Shown here: in pieces, positions 17,453 to 26,415 of the stretch
Layout: each line of letters starts with the position of its first letter
How positions within the stretch are numbered: the first letter of the stretch is position 1
Notes under the pieces: generated by a model
Told to the model about the DNA's origin: nothing
The model's input: only the letters and a program-made list of their open reading frames with translations
Database searches by the model: none
Translations under genes and position numbers: made by a program
NCBI RefSeq assembly: GCF_006385785.1
Contig: NZ_VFSH01000015.1
Location: 1 to 45,860 of the forward strand
Direction: 5' to 3'
DNA length: 45,860 nucleotides
From: Streptococcus shenyangsis
Lineage (GTDB): Bacteria > Bacillota > Bacilli > Lactobacillales > Streptococcaceae

Positions 17453-17849
17453 GGCCTTTACCATGCTGGAAAGTCTCTTGGTTTTGGGACTTGTGAGTAT
17501 CCTTGCCTTGGGCTTGTCTGGAACTGTCCAGTCCACTTTTGCAGCGGTAGAGGAGCAGATTTTTTTTATGGAGTTTGAAGAACTCTATCGGGAAACACAA
17601 AAACGCAGTGTAGCCAGTCAGCAAAAGGCTAGTCTGAACTTAGATGGGCAGATCATTAGCAATGGCAGTCAAAAGTTGACAGTTCCTAAAGGAATTCAAG
17701 CACCATCGGGCCAAAGTATTACATTTGACCGCACTGGGGGCAATTCGTCTCTGGCTAAGGTTGAATTTCAGACCAGTAAAGGAGCGATTCGCTATCAATT
17801 ATATCTAGGAAATGGAAAAATTAAACGCATTAAGGAAACAAAAAATTAG
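17445..17849 (+). CDS. comGD: Minor competence pseudopilin ComGD
   Basis: A 134-residue minor pseudopilin with processing site IKA|FTMLESLLVLGL and Glu at mature position 5. The start at 17445 overlaps the comGC stop (ATGATTAA), which suggests translational coupling. An in-frame ATG at 17421 is an alternative that would add eight leader residues; neither has an ideally spaced ribosome site, since GGAGG lies 16 nt before 17445. Confidence 0.93.
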   Translation: MIKAFTMLESLLVLGLVSILALGLSGTVQSTFAAVEEQIFFMEFEELYRETQKRSVASQQKASLNLDGQIISNGSQKLTVPKGIQAPSGQSITFDRTGGNSSLAKVEFQTSKGAIRYQLYLGNGKIKRIKETKN

Positions 17850-18114
17850 GGCAGTGATTTTACTGGAAGCAGTAGTTGCTTTAGCTATCTTTGCCAGCAT
17901 TGCGACGCTTCTTTTGGGACAAATTCAGAAAAATAGGCAAGAAGAAGCAAAAATCTTGCAAAAGGAAGAAGTCTTGAGGGTAGCCAAGATGGCACTGCAG
18001 ACAGGTCAAAATCAGGTAAACATCAACGGAGTTGAGATTCAGGTGTTTTCTAGTGAAAAGGGATTGGAGGTCTACCATGGTTCAGAACAGTTGTTGGCTA
18101 TCAAAGAGCCATAA
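17812..18114 (+). CDS. comGE: Minor competence pseudopilin ComGE
   Basis: A 100-residue minor pseudopilin. A basic leader ([14 protein letters not shown]) precedes [13 protein letters not shown] with Glu at mature position 5. The next residues form a charged coil and a small C-terminal domain. It overlaps comGD by 38 nt. In related systems ComGD-GE-GF-GG form the tip complex that primes pilus assembly. Confidence 0.92.
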   Translation: MEKLNALRKQKIRAVILLEAVVALAIFASIATLLLGQIQKNRQEEAKILQKEEVLRVAKMALQTGQNQVNINGVEIQVFSSEKGLEVYHGSEQLLAIKEP

Positions 18115-18538
18115 GGTCAAGGCTTTTACCTTATTAGAATCCCTGATTGCCTTGATTGTCATCAGTGGAAGTTTACTCCTCTTTCAAGCCATGAGTCAGC
18201 TTCTCATTTCAGAAGTTCGCTACCAGCAACAGAGCGAGCAAAAGGAGTGGCTCTTGTTTGTGGATCAGCTGGAGGCAGAATTAGACCGTTCGCAGTTCGA
18301 AAAAGTAGAAGGCAATCACCTCTATATTAAGCAGGATGGCAAGGATATCGCTATAGGTAAGTCTAAATCGGACGATTTTCGGAAAACCGATGCCAGTGGA
18401 CGAGGCTATCAGCCTATGGTTTATGGTCTCAAATCAGCTCAAATTACAGAGGACAATCAACTGGTTCGTTTTCGTTTTCAATTCCAAAAAGGCTTAGAAA
18501 GGGAGTTCATCTATCGTGTGGAAAAAGAAAAAAGTTAA
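18077..18538 (+). CDS. comGF: Minor competence pseudopilin ComGF
   Basis: A 153-residue minor pseudopilin with leader [16 protein letters not shown], processing site before [13 protein letters not shown] and Glu at mature position 5. The start at 18077 is supported by GGAGG 6 nt upstream, although the frame is open before it. It overlaps comGE by 38 nt and comGG by 23 nt. Confidence 0.93.
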   Translation: MVQNSCWLSKSHKVKAFTLLESLIALIVISGSLLLFQAMSQLLISEVRYQQQSEQKEWLLFVDQLEAELDRSQFEKVEGNHLYIKQDGKDIAIGKSKSDDFRKTDASGRGYQPMVYGLKSAQITEDNQLVRFRFQFQKGLEREFIYRVEKEKS

Positions 18539-18929
18539 GGCAGGTGTTCTCCTCTATGCAGTCACCGTGGCTGCTATCTTTAGTCTTTTGTTACAATTTT
18601 ACTTGAACCGACAAGTCGCCCACCATCGAGACTATGCTTTAAATAAAGAAAAGCTGATTGCTTTTGCTATGGCCAAACGAGCCAAAGATAAGGTTGATAA
18701 GGAAAGTGGGGAACAGACCTTTAATCTGGGTCAGGTGAGTTATCAAAATAAGAAAACAAGCTTGGTGACAAGGGTTCGTACACAAAAGAGTCAATATGAG
18801 TTCCTATTTCCTTCAGTCAAAATCAAAGAAGAGAAAAGAGATAAAAAGGAAGAGGTAGCGATCGATTCAAGCGAAAAAGTGGAGAAGAAAAAATCAGAAA
18901 AGAAGCTTGAAAAGAAAGAGAATTCCTAG
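18516..18929 (+). CDS. comGG: Minor competence pilus protein ComGG
   Basis: A 137-residue protein at the end of the comG operon. The start codon is GTG at 18516. A basic leader (MWKKKKVKA) precedes one hydrophobic helix, [20 protein letters not shown], with no Glu at mature position 5, as usual for ComGG-type subunits. The last 35 residues are almost entirely Lys, Glu, Asp and Ser and are probably disordered. Identification rests on position and pilin-like layout. Confidence 0.88.
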   Translation: MWKKKKVKAGVLLYAVTVAAIFSLLLQFYLNRQVAHHRDYALNKEKLIAFAMAKRAKDKVDKESGEQTFNLGQVSYQNKKTSLVTRVRTQKSQYEFLFPSVKIKEEKRDKKEEVAIDSSEKVEKKKSEKKLEKKENS

Positions 18930-18946
18930 CTAATCAAGCTACTTTG

Positions 18947-18955
18947 TGCTAAACT
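18947..18955 (+). promoter_or_regulatory. Promoter of the first methyltransferase gene, leaderless geometry
   Basis: TGCTAAACT (TG, one base, TAAACT) ends exactly 6 nt before the ATG at 18962. There is no -35 match and no Shine-Dalgarno sequence. The gene could also be reached by read-through from comGG. Confidence 0.5.
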
Positions 18956-18961
18956 AAAAGC

Positions 18962-19549
18962 ATGAAACATGATTTTAACCACAAAGCAGAAACTTTTGAT
19001 TCCCCTAAAAACATTTTCCTTGCAAACTTGGTATGTCAAGCAGTTGAGAAACAGATTGATGTTTTATCAGACAAAGAAATTTTAGATTTCGGTGGTGGCA
19101 CGGGTCTACTATCCTTGCCCCTAGCCGAGCAGACCAAGTCTGTAACATTGGTGGATATTTCGGATAAAATGCTGGAACAAGCTCGTTTGAAAGCGGAGCA
19201 GCAAGACATCAAGAATATCCAGTTTTTGGAGCAGAATTTACTGGCAAAACCCTTGGAACAAGAGTTTGATCTTATTGTTGTTTGTCGGGTTCTTCATCAT
19301 ATGCCTGATTTGGATGCGACTCTCTCACTGTTTCATCAACATCTGATAGAAAACGGACAACTTTTACTTGCTGATTTTACCAAGACAGAGGCTAACCATC
19401 ATGGATTTGATTTAGCTGAACTGGAAAAACAGCTAATTGAGCATGGTTTTTCATCTGTACATAGTCAGATTCTCTATAGCGCTGAAGACCTGTTTCAAGG
19501 AAATTACTCAGAACTCTTTTTAACAGTAGCCCAAAAATCACTCGCCTAG
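18962..19549 (+). CDS. Class I SAM-dependent methyltransferase
   Basis: A 195-residue Rossmann-fold methyltransferase. Motif I is ILDFGGGTGLLSL near residue 42, the acidic loop is TLVDISDKMLEQA near residue 64, and RVLHHMPD near residue 107 resembles small-molecule (UbiE-like) methyltransferases. The substrate is unknown. It sits between comGG and the comYH-type gene and may be cotranscribed. Its last codons form one arm of the downstream terminator. Confidence 0.82.
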   Translation: MKHDFNHKAETFDSPKNIFLANLVCQAVEKQIDVLSDKEILDFGGGTGLLSLPLAEQTKSVTLVDISDKMLEQARLKAEQQDIKNIQFLEQNLLAKPLEQEFDLIVVCRVLHHMPDLDATLSLFHQHLIENGQLLLADFTKTEANHHGFDLAELEKQLIEHGFSSVHSQILYSAEDLFQGNYSELFLTVAQKSLA

Positions 19550-19565
19550 TCAGGGAGTGATTTTT
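19533..19565 (+). terminator. Terminator overlapping the end of the methyltransferase gene
   Basis: AAAAATCACTC (19533-19543, inside the coding region) pairs with GAGTGATTTTT (19555-19565). The stop codon lies in the loop. Confidence 0.8.
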
Positions 19566-19594
19566 CTATAAGGATGGAAAAAAGAAGGGAAATT

Positions 19595-19603
19595 TGATAA
19601 GAT
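19595..19603 (+). promoter_or_regulatory. Promoter of comYH, leaderless geometry
   Basis: TGATAAGAT (TG, one base, TAAGAT) ends exactly 6 nt before the ATG at 19610. Confidence 0.5.
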
Positions 19604-19609
19604 AGGAAT

Positions 19610-20563
19610 ATGGATTTTGAAAAAATTGAACAAGCTTATACCTATTTACTAGAGAATGTCCAAGTCATCCAAAGTGATTTGGCAACCAATTTTTATGACG
19701 CTTTGGTGGAGCAAAACAGCATCTATCTGGATGGTGAGACTGAGTTAGAGCAGGTCAAGGAGAACAATCAAGCCCTTAAGCGTTTAGCGCTACGCAAAGA
19801 AGAATGGCTCAAGACCTACCAGTTTCTCTTGATGAAGGCTGGGCAAACAGAACCATTGCAGGCCAATCACCAGTTTACACCAGATGCTATTGCTTTACTT
19901 TTGGTGTTTATTGTGGAGGAATTGTTTAAAGAGGAGGAAATCACTATCCTCGAAATGGGTTCTGGCATGGGGATTCTGGGCGCTACTTTCTTAACCTCTC
20001 TTGCTAAGAAAGTGGATTACTTGGGAGTGGAAGTAGATGATTTGCTGATTGATTTGGCAGCTAGTATGGCAGATGTAATTGGTTTGCAGGCTGTCTTTGT
20101 CCAAGGAGATGCCGTTCGTCCACAAATGCTCAAAGAAAGTGATGTGGTCATCAGCGACTTGCCTGTTGGCTATTATCCTGATGATGCCGTTGCGTCGCGT
20201 CATCAAGTTGCTTCTAGCCAAGAACATACTTACGCCCATCACTTGCTCATGGAACAAGGGCTTAAGTACCTCAAGTCAGATGGATACGCTATTTTTCTAG
20301 CTCCGAGTGATTTGTTGACCAGTCCTCAAAGTGACTTGTTGAAAGGCTGGTTGAAAGAGGAGGCAAGTTTGACTGCCATGATTAGTTTGCCTGAAAATCT
20401 CTTTGCTAATGCCAAACAATCCAAGACGATTTTTATCTTACAGAAGAAAAGTGAAATAGCAGTAGAACCCTTTGTTTATCCACTTGCTAGTTTGCAAGAT
20501 GCAAGTGTTTTAATGAAATTTAAAGAAAATTTTCAAAAATGGACTCAAGGTACTGAAATATAA
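19610..20563 (+). CDS. N6-DNA-methylase-like protein ComYH (YtxK type)
   Basis: A 317-residue protein with an N-terminal helical part (1-85) and an adenine-methylase-like SAM domain. ILEMGSGMGILGATF near residue 113 is the SAM-binding loop, and SDLPVGYYPDD near residue 182 occupies the place of the catalytic (N/D)PPY motif. In streptococci this gene regularly sits between comG and ackA and is called comYH. Its target is not established, and a role in transformation is inferred from position. The changed catalytic motif leaves activity on DNA uncertain. Confidence 0.82.
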   Translation: MDFEKIEQAYTYLLENVQVIQSDLATNFYDALVEQNSIYLDGETELEQVKENNQALKRLALRKEEWLKTYQFLLMKAGQTEPLQANHQFTPDAIALLLVFIVEELFKEEEITILEMGSGMGILGATFLTSLAKKVDYLGVEVDDLLIDLAASMADVIGLQAVFVQGDAVRPQMLKESDVVISDLPVGYYPDDAVASRHQVASSQEHTYAHHLLMEQGLKYLKSDGYAIFLAPSDLLTSPQSDLLKGWLKEEASLTAMISLPENLFANAKQSKTIFILQKKSEIAVEPFVYPLASLQDASVLMKFKENFQKWTQGTEI

Positions 20564-20572
20564 AATAGATTT

Positions 20573-20598
20573 TGTTATAATAGATGAAAACGCTTAAA
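20573..20598 (+). promoter_or_regulatory. ackA promoter with an overlapping CcpA (cre) site
   Basis: Extended -10 TGTTATAAT (TATAAT at 20576-20581), then TGAAAACGCTTAAA at 20585-20598, which matches 13 of 14 positions of the cre consensus TGWAARCGYTTWCW. The site covers the transcription start region, so bound CcpA would be expected to interfere with transcription. Confidence 0.7.
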
Positions 20599-20612
20599 AG
20601 AGGAGTCTTGTT

Positions 20613-21803
20613 ATGACAAAAACAATTGCAATCAATGCAGGAAGTTCAAGTTTGAAATGGCAATTATACTTAATGCCCGAGGAAACAGTGCTAGCCAAAG
20701 GCTTGATTGAACGTATCGGTTTGAAAGATTCAATTTCAACTGTAAAATTTGACGGCCGTTCTGAACAACAAATTTTGGATATTGAAGATCATACACAAGC
20801 CGTTAAAATCTTGTTGGATGACTTGATTCGTTTCGACATTATCAAGGCTTATGATGAGATTACTGGTGTTGGCCACCGTGTTGTTGCAGGTGGAGAATAT
20901 TTCAAAGAATCAACAGTTGTTGAGGGAGATGTTTTAGAAAAAGTTGAAGAGTTGAGCTTGTTGGCTCCTCTCCACAACCCAGCCAATGCAGCAGGTGTTC
21001 GTGCCTTCAAGGAATTGTTGCCAGACATTACCAGTGTAGTTGTTTTTGATACTTCATTCCACACAACTATGCCAGAGAAAGCTTATCGCTATCCATTACC
21101 AACAAAATATTACACAGAAAACAAGGTTCGTAAATATGGTGCCCATGGTACAAGCCACCAGTTTGTAGCAGGAGAAGCTGCAAAACTCTTGGGACGTCCA
21201 TTAGAAGACTTGAAATTGATTACTTGCCACATCGGTAATGGTGCTTCTATTACAGCTGTTAAGGGTGGTCAATCTGTGGATACTTCAATGGGATTCACTC
21301 CACTTGGTGGTGTGATGATGGGAACTCGTACAGGAGATATTGACCCAGCTATTATTCCTTACCTAATGCAATATACAGAGGACTTTAATACGCCAGAGGC
21401 TATTAGCCATATTCTCAATCGTGAGTCAGGACTCCTGGGAGTTTCAGGACAGTCTAGTGATATGCGTGATGTGATTGCTGCTAAAAAAGAAGGAGACCAT
21501 GATGCTACCTTAGCATATGAAATCTATATTGACCGTATCCAAAAACATATTGGGCAGTACCTTGCAGTCCTAAATGGTGCAGATGCTATTATCTTTACAG
21601 CGGGTGTAGGAGAAAATGCAACCGATGTACGTGAAGATGTTATTTCAGGTATCTCTTGGTTTGGTTGTGACGTTGATCCTGAAAAGAATGTCTTTGGAGT
21701 GACGGGAGATATTTCAACCGACGCAGCGAAGATCCGTGTCTTGGTTATTCCAACAGATGAGGAATTAGTTATTGCCCGTGATGTTGAACGTTTGAAAAAA
21801 TAA
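20613..21803 (+). CDS. ackA: Acetate kinase
   Basis: Converts acetyl phosphate and ADP to acetate and ATP, the energy-yielding end of the pyruvate oxidase and phosphotransacetylase routes. The 396-residue protein shows all signatures: [10 protein letters not shown] at residue 7, [12 protein letters not shown] near residue 145 with the catalytic Asp, [11 protein letters not shown] near residue 207 and FTAGVGENA near residue 330. The conserved comYH-ackA order is typical of streptococci. The start follows AGAGGAG. Confidence 0.98.
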   Translation: MTKTIAINAGSSSLKWQLYLMPEETVLAKGLIERIGLKDSISTVKFDGRSEQQILDIEDHTQAVKILLDDLIRFDIIKAYDEITGVGHRVVAGGEYFKESTVVEGDVLEKVEELSLLAPLHNPANAAGVRAFKELLPDITSVVVFDTSFHTTMPEKAYRYPLPTKYYTENKVRKYGAHGTSHQFVAGEAAKLLGRPLEDLKLITCHIGNGASITAVKGGQSVDTSMGFTPLGGVMMGTRTGDIDPAIIPYLMQYTEDFNTPEAISHILNRESGLLGVSGQSSDMRDVIAAKKEGDHDATLAYEIYIDRIQKHIGQYLAVLNGADAIIFTAGVGENATDVREDVISGISWFGCDVDPEKNVFGVTGDISTDAAKIRVLVIPTDEELVIARDVERLKK

Positions 21804-21831
21804 GTAAAACTAGTAAAAATATTCCGTACAA

Positions 21832-21865
21832 GGAGTTGGAAAAGTGATTTTTCCAGCTTCTTTTT
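21832..21865 (+). terminator. Terminator of ackA
   Basis: GGAGTTGGAAAA (21832-21843) pairs with TTTTCCAGCTTC (21849-21860) with two wobbles, followed by a T run. Confidence 0.88.
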
Positions 21866-21914
21866 CTGATGAAATTGTCTAAAACCTTGCTATGATTGGC
21901 TTTTTTGAAAAATA

Positions 21915-21923
21915 TGGTATAAT
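21915..21923 (+). promoter_or_regulatory. Promoter of the rnpA operon
   Basis: Extended -10 TGGTATAAT with TATAAT at 21918-21923 and a weak -35 TTGGCT at 21896-21901. Confidence 0.6.
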
Positions 21924-21952
21924 AGTAGTAATTTAATAGATGGAGTTGAGTT

Positions 21953-22324
21953 TTGAAGAAAAACTTTCGTGTAAAAAGAGAGAAAGATTTTAAGGCGATT
22001 TTCAAGGAAGGAACAAGTTTTGCTAATCGCAAATTTGTTGTCTACCAATTAGAAAACCAGAAAAAACATTTTCGAGTAGGTCTATCAGTTAGCAAAAAGC
22101 TGGGGAATGCCGTCACTAGAAATCAAATCAAGCGACGAATCCGACATATTATCCAGAATGCAAAAGGGAGTCTGGTAGAAGATGTCGACTTTGTTGTCAT
22201 TGCTCGAAAAGGGGTTGAAACCTTGGGATACGCAGAGATGGAGAAAAATCTACTCCACGTATTAAAATTATCAAAGATTTACCAGGAAGGAAATGGGAGT
22301 GAAAAAGAAATTACAGTTGACTAG
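21953..22324 (+). CDS. rnpA: Ribonuclease P protein component
   Basis: Protein subunit of RNase P, which trims the 5' ends of pre-tRNAs such as those of the cluster at 1-1075. The 123-residue basic protein begins [19 protein letters not shown] and carries the conserved helix [11 protein letters not shown] near residue 60. The start is TTG at 21953, supported by GGAG 7 nt upstream. It overlaps yidC and leads the rnpA-yidC-jag operon, a conserved Firmicute arrangement. Confidence 0.96.
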   Translation: MKKNFRVKREKDFKAIFKEGTSFANRKFVVYQLENQKKHFRVGLSVSKKLGNAVTRNQIKRRIRHIIQNAKGSLVEDVDFVVIARKGVETLGYAEMEKNLLHVLKLSKIYQEGNGSEKEITVD

Positions 22325-23123
22325 TTTGCTAGGACTGTCCCTATTGATCATGACAGCCTGTGCAACTAATGGGACAACTAGCGATATTACGGCAGATTCG
22401 ACTGATTTTTGGAGTAAATTGGTTTACTTCTTTGCAGAGGTCATTCGCTTTTTATCATTTGATATTAGTATCGGAGTAGGGATTATTCTCTTTACAATCT
22501 TGATTCGTACAGTACTCTTGCCAGTCTTTCAAGTGCAAATGGTGGCTTCTAGAAAAATGCAGGAAGCTCAACCACGCATTAAGGCACTTCGAGAACAATA
22601 TCCGGGTCGAGATATGGAAAGCAGAACCAAACTAGAGCAGGAAATGCGTAAAGTCTTTAAAGAAATGGGTGTCAGACAGTCGGATTCTCTTTGGCCGATT
22701 TTGATTCAGATGCCACTTATCTTGGCCTTGTTCCAAGCCCTATCAAGAGTTGACTTTTTGAAGACAGGTCATTTCTTATGGATTAATCTTGGTGATGTGG
22801 ATACAACATTCGTGCTTCCGATTTTAGCAGCAGTATTCACCTTTTTAAGTACTTGGTTATCAAATAAAGCCTTGTCTGAGCGTAACGGAGCTACGACTGC
22901 GATGATGTATGGGATTCCAGTCTTGATCTTTATCTTTGGGGTTTATGCTCCGAGCGGAGTCGCTCTCTACTGGGCAGTGTCTAATGCTTATCAAGTCTTG
23001 CAAACCTATTTCTTGAACAATCCATTCAAGATTATCGCAGAGCGCGAGGCTCTAGTACAGGCACAAAAAGATTTGGAAAATAGAAAAAGAAAAGCCAAGA
23101 AAAAGGCTCAGAAAACGAAATAA
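22299..23123 (+). CDS. yidC: Membrane protein insertase YidC/OxaA (lipoprotein form)
   Basis: Inserts proteins into the cytoplasmic membrane, alone or with SecYEG. The 274-residue protein has a lipoprotein signal (LLIMTAC, lipid-carrying Cys21), five hydrophobic segments of the 60KD_IMP domain and a very basic tail ([12 protein letters not shown]) that can contact ribosomes. I chose GTG at 22299, 8 nt after AGGAAGG; the ATG at 22293 is only 2 nt from it. It overlaps rnpA by 26 nt. Streptococci usually have a second copy elsewhere. Confidence 0.94.
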   Translation: MKKKLQLTSLLGLSLLIMTACATNGTTSDITADSTDFWSKLVYFFAEVIRFLSFDISIGVGIILFTILIRTVLLPVFQVQMVASRKMQEAQPRIKALREQYPGRDMESRTKLEQEMRKVFKEMGVRQSDSLWPILIQMPLILALFQALSRVDFLKTGHFLWINLGDVDTTFVLPILAAVFTFLSTWLSNKALSERNGATTAMMYGIPVLIFIFGVYAPSGVALYWAVSNAYQVLQTYFLNNPFKIIAEREALVQAQKDLENRKRKAKKKAQKTK

Positions 23124-23140
23124 TAAGGAGGAATCTGGTA

Positions 23141-24130
23141 ATGGTAGTATTTACAGGTTCAACTGTTGAAGAAGCAATCCAGAAAGGATTGAAAGAATTA
23201 GATATTCCAAGAATGAAGGCTCATATCAAAGTCATTTCTCGTGAGAAAAAAGGCTTTCTTGGCTTATTTGGTAAAAAACCAGCCCAAGTGGATATCGATG
23301 CTATTAGTGAAACGACAGTTGTAAAAGCCAACCAACAAGCTGTAAAGGGAGTTCCTAAAGAAATTAATGAACAAAATGAACCAGTTAAAACGGTCAGTGA
23401 AGCGACAGTTGATTTGGGATATGTTGTAGAAGCAATTAAAAAGATTGAAGAAGAAGGTCAAGAAATTTCTGATGAAGTTAAGGCTGAGATTTTGAAAAAT
23501 GAAAGACATGCCAGCACTATCTTAGAAGAAACTGGGCACATTGAGATTTTAAATGAATTACAACTTGAAGAAATTGACCTCGAAGAAGTAGTAGAAACTC
23601 CTAATATTGAAAGCCAAGCTGAGCAAACTGAAAGCCAAGAACTAGAAGACTTGGGCTTGAAAGTTGAACCGAGCTTTGATATTGAACAAGTAGCTACGGA
23701 AGTAACGACTTATGTTCAAACAATTATTGATGACATGGATGTTGAAGCCACACTTTCAAATGATTATAACCGTCGTAGCATCAATCTACAAATTGACACC
23801 AACGAACCAGGGCGTATTATCGGTTACCATGGTAAAGTTTTGAAGGCCTTGCAACTATTGGCTCAAAATTATCTTTATAACCGCTATTCAAGAACCTTCT
23901 ATATCACTATTAATGTCAATGATTATGTTGAACACCGTGCAGAAGTCTTGCAAACCTATGCTCAAAAATTGGCGACTCGTGTTTTAGAAGAAGGACGTAG
24001 TCATCAAACAGATCCAATGTCGAATAGTGAGCGCAAGATTATCCATCGTATTATTTCACGTATGGATGGCGTTACGAGTTACTCTGAGGGTGATGAGCCA
24101 AATCGCTATGTCGTTGTAGATACAGAATAA
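23141..24130 (+). CDS. jag: RNA-binding protein Jag (KhpB/EloR)
   Basis: A 329-residue RNA-binding protein. The Jag-N domain covers residues 1-52 (VVFTGSTVEEAIQKGLKEL, GLFGKKPAQVDI), then comes a long acidic linker, a KH domain near 215-255 (NEPGRIIGYHGKVLKALQLL) and an R3H domain at the end (NSERKIIHRIISR). In pneumococcus this protein, with KhpA, controls elongation and is phosphorylated by StkP on Thr89; residue 89 here is Thr in KTVSEATV. The third gene of the rnpA operon, behind AAGGAGG. Confidence 0.95.
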   Translation: MVVFTGSTVEEAIQKGLKELDIPRMKAHIKVISREKKGFLGLFGKKPAQVDIDAISETTVVKANQQAVKGVPKEINEQNEPVKTVSEATVDLGYVVEAIKKIEEEGQEISDEVKAEILKNERHASTILEETGHIEILNELQLEEIDLEEVVETPNIESQAEQTESQELEDLGLKVEPSFDIEQVATEVTTYVQTIIDDMDVEATLSNDYNRRSINLQIDTNEPGRIIGYHGKVLKALQLLAQNYLYNRYSRTFYITINVNDYVEHRAEVLQTYAQKLATRVLEEGRSHQTDPMSNSERKIIHRIISRMDGVTSYSEGDEPNRYVVVDTE

Positions 24131-24132
24131 GT

Positions 24133-24157
24133 AAAATCAGGTCTATCCTGATTTTTT
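24133..24157 (+). terminator. Terminator of rnpA-yidC-jag
   Basis: AAAATCAGG (24133-24141) pairs with CCTGATTTT (24147-24155), followed by T. Confidence 0.88.
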
Positions 24158-24180
24158 GCTAGTTATAGGAGATTAAATGG

Positions 24181-24804
24181 ATGTTGAATAAGATAAGAGA
24201 CTATCTAGACTTTGCAAGTTTGCAGTACCGTAATCCAGATAAGGCGGGAGAAGAGCGAGAGAAAATGCTGGAATTGCGCCATAAAGGCCAAGAGGCTCGA
24301 AAGGCTTTTACAGAATTGGCTAAAGCATTTCAAACCAGTCATCCAGAATGGCAACTCCAACAGACTAGCCAGTGGATGAATCAGGCGCAACGTTTGAGAC
24401 CACACTTTTGGGTTTATCTACAGAGTGAGGGGAAAGTGACAGAACCTATGATGGCTCTTCGTTTGTATGGAACACCTGCTGACTTTGGAATTTCTTTGGA
24501 AGTCAGTTTCATAGAGCGCAAGAAAGATGAGCAAACCTTAGAGCAACAAGCCAAGGTATTAGAAGTTCCAGTGGTAGAAGGAATTTATTATCTAGCCTAC
24601 TCAGATGGGGAAAGTCATAAGCTGGACGCTAATGAAGAAAATCGTCGTAGTTTACGCGAGAAGGTGAGAAGTCAGGAAGTCCGTAAAGTGTTAGTTAAAG
24701 CAGATGTCCCTATAACAGAGAATTCATCTGAAGAAGAAATCGTAGAAGCCATACTGAAATCTTATGATAAAATTCTTCCATTTTATCTAGCTACTAGAAA
24801 CTAA
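24181..24804 (+). CDS. Conserved hypothetical protein between jag and ulaA
   Basis: A 207-residue soluble, charged protein that I cannot assign. Residues 1-60 are helical and rich in Arg, Lys and Glu. Residues 70-140 look like alternating strands (FWVYLQ, MMALRLYG, GISLEVSFIERK, GIYYLAYSDG). The tail is helical with a Glu-rich segment, SSEEEIVEAILKSYDKILPF. It has no signal peptide or membrane helix. The start at 24181 is 9 nt after AGGAG; an ATG at 24177 meets a stop at once. It lies only 24 nt after the jag terminator and may use leaky read-through. Confidence 0.65.
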   Translation: MLNKIRDYLDFASLQYRNPDKAGEEREKMLELRHKGQEARKAFTELAKAFQTSHPEWQLQQTSQWMNQAQRLRPHFWVYLQSEGKVTEPMMALRLYGTPADFGISLEVSFIERKKDEQTLEQQAKVLEVPVVEGIYYLAYSDGESHKLDANEENRRSLREKVRSQEVRKVLVKADVPITENSSEEEIVEAILKSYDKILPFYLATRN

Positions 24805-24831
24805 GCTAATCATTAAAATATCATAAATCAT

Positions 24832-24876
24832 ACAGTCCAAGAGTGAACAGTCCGCTGTGTAATTCTTGGTCTTTTT
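24832..24876 (+). promoter_or_regulatory. Upstream dyad of ulaA, candidate UlaR operator
   Basis: ACAGTCCAA-N3-TGAACA-N5-CTGTGT-N3-TCTTGGTCTTTTT. The blocks are symmetric, with CCAAGA facing TCTTGG and ACAG facing CTGT. The same blocks with the same spacing occur before ulaG at 31361-31405, and in both places the element starts exactly 63 bp before the -10 box. This points to an activator site; it could also act as a terminator for the upstream gene. Confidence 0.6.
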
Positions 24877-24900
24877 GTTTACGCTTTCAAATTATATAAT
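24876..24900 (+). promoter_or_regulatory. ulaA -10 box with a possible cre site
   Basis: TATAAT at 24895-24900 with no good -35. TGTTTACGCTTTCA at 24876-24889 matches 12 of 14 cre positions and sits between the -35 and -10 regions, so CcpA repression of the ula operon is plausible. Confidence 0.5.
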
Positions 24901-24934
24901 AAACCTACAAAAACAATTCAAAAGGAGAACAATT

Positions 24935-26392
24935 ATGGAAGTCATTTCAAGTGTTCTAAATTGGTTTTCTAGCAATATTTTGCAGAATCCCGCATTTTTT
25001 GTAGGTTTATTGGTGTTGATAGGATACGCACTTTTGAAAAAACCTGCCCATGACGTTTTCTCAGGGTTTGTTAAAGCAACAGTAGGGTATATGTTGCTCA
25101 ACGTGGGTGCGGGTGGTTTGGTTACAACCTTCCGTCCGATCTTAGCAGCCCTTAACTACAAATTCCAAATTGGTGCAGCGGTTATCGACCCTTACTTTGG
25201 ACTTGCTGCAGCAAACAACAAAATTGCAGCAGAGTTTCCAGATTTTGTTGGAACTGCAACTACAGCTCTATTGATTGGTTTCGGAATAAATATCTTGCTT
25301 GTAGCTCTTCGCAAGATTACGAAGGTAAGAACCCTCTTTATTACTGGGCACATCATGGTACAACAAGCTGCAACCGTATCTCTTATGGTTCTATTCTTAG
25401 TTCCACAATTGCGCAATGCTTATGGTACAGCGGCAATCGGTATCATCTGTGGACTTTACTGGGCAGTTAGTTCAAATATGACTGTTGAAGCAACTCAACG
25501 CTTGACTGGTGGTGGTGGGTTTGCGATTGGTCATCAACAACAATTTGCAATCTGGTTTGTAGATAAAATAGCAGGACGCTTTGGTAAGAAAGAAGAAAGT
25601 TTAGACAATCTTAAATTACCTAAGTTCCTCTCAATCTTCCACGATACAGTTGTTGCATCTGCTACCTTGATGCTCGTATTCTTCGGAGCCATTCTTTTAA
25701 TCTTGGGTCCAGACATTATGTCTAATAAAGAAGTCATCACTTCAGGAACTCTATTCAATCCTGCTAAACAAGATTTCTTTATGTACATTATCCAAACAGC
25801 CTTTACCTTCTCAGTTTACTTGTTCGTTTTGATGCAAGGTGTCCGCATGTTCGTATCTGAGTTGACAAACGCCTTCCAAGGTATTTCAAACAAATTGTTG
25901 CCAGGTTCATTCCCAGCGGTGGACGTTGCAGCTTCTTATGGATTTGGTTCTCCAAACGCTGTCTTGTCAGGATTTGCCTTTGGTTTGATTGGTCAATTAA
26001 TCACAATTGTCTTGCTCATCGTCTTTAAAAATCCGATTCTTATTATTACAGGATTTGTACCAGTGTTCTTTGACAATGCAGCCATTGCGGTCTACGCTGA
26101 TAAACGCGGCGGATGGAAAGCGGCTGTTATCCTATCATTCATCTCAGGTGTTCTCCAAGTTGCTTTAGGAGCTCTCTGTGTAGCTCTTCTTGATTTAGCA
26201 TCTTATGGTGGTTACCATGGAAATATCGACTTTGAATTCCCATGGCTTGGATTTGGATATATCTTCAAATACCTTGGTATTGTTGGTTATGTACTTGTGT
26301 GTCTCTTCTTGCTTGTTATTCCTCAACTTCAATTTGCCAAAGCAAAAGATAAAGAGAAATATTACAACGGTGAAGTTCAAGAAGAAGCTTAG
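24935..26392 (+). CDS. ulaA: Ascorbate PTS permease, EIIC component UlaA
   Basis: Membrane channel of the L-ascorbate phosphotransferase system; imports ascorbate, which becomes ascorbate 6-phosphate on entry. The 485-residue protein has about eleven hydrophobic segments and family blocks such as GYMLLNVGAGGL, ALRKITKVRTLFITGHIMVQQ and GGGGFAIGHQQQFAIWF. The frame is open upstream, but the start at 24935 follows AAAAGGAGAA. It is the first of six ula genes in transport-then-catabolism order. Confidence 0.95.
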   Translation: MEVISSVLNWFSSNILQNPAFFVGLLVLIGYALLKKPAHDVFSGFVKATVGYMLLNVGAGGLVTTFRPILAALNYKFQIGAAVIDPYFGLAAANNKIAAEFPDFVGTATTALLIGFGINILLVALRKITKVRTLFITGHIMVQQAATVSLMVLFLVPQLRNAYGTAAIGIICGLYWAVSSNMTVEATQRLTGGGGFAIGHQQQFAIWFVDKIAGRFGKKEESLDNLKLPKFLSIFHDTVVASATLMLVFFGAILLILGPDIMSNKEVITSGTLFNPAKQDFFMYIIQTAFTFSVYLFVLMQGVRMFVSELTNAFQGISNKLLPGSFPAVDVAASYGFGSPNAVLSGFAFGLIGQLITIVLLIVFKNPILIITGFVPVFFDNAAIAVYADKRGGWKAAVILSFISGVLQVALGALCVALLDLASYGGYHGNIDFEFPWLGFGYIFKYLGIVGYVLVCLFLLVIPQLQFAKAKDKEKYYNGEVQEEA

Positions 26393-26415
26393 TATCTAGA
26401 AAAAGGAGAAATAAA

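Noticed and set aside
24837..24876. A plain rho-independent terminator upstream of ulaA
   Set aside because: The hairpin and T run are there, but the block-by-block match and the same 63-bp spacing before ulaG make a regulatory element the better explanation. A double role is not excluded.
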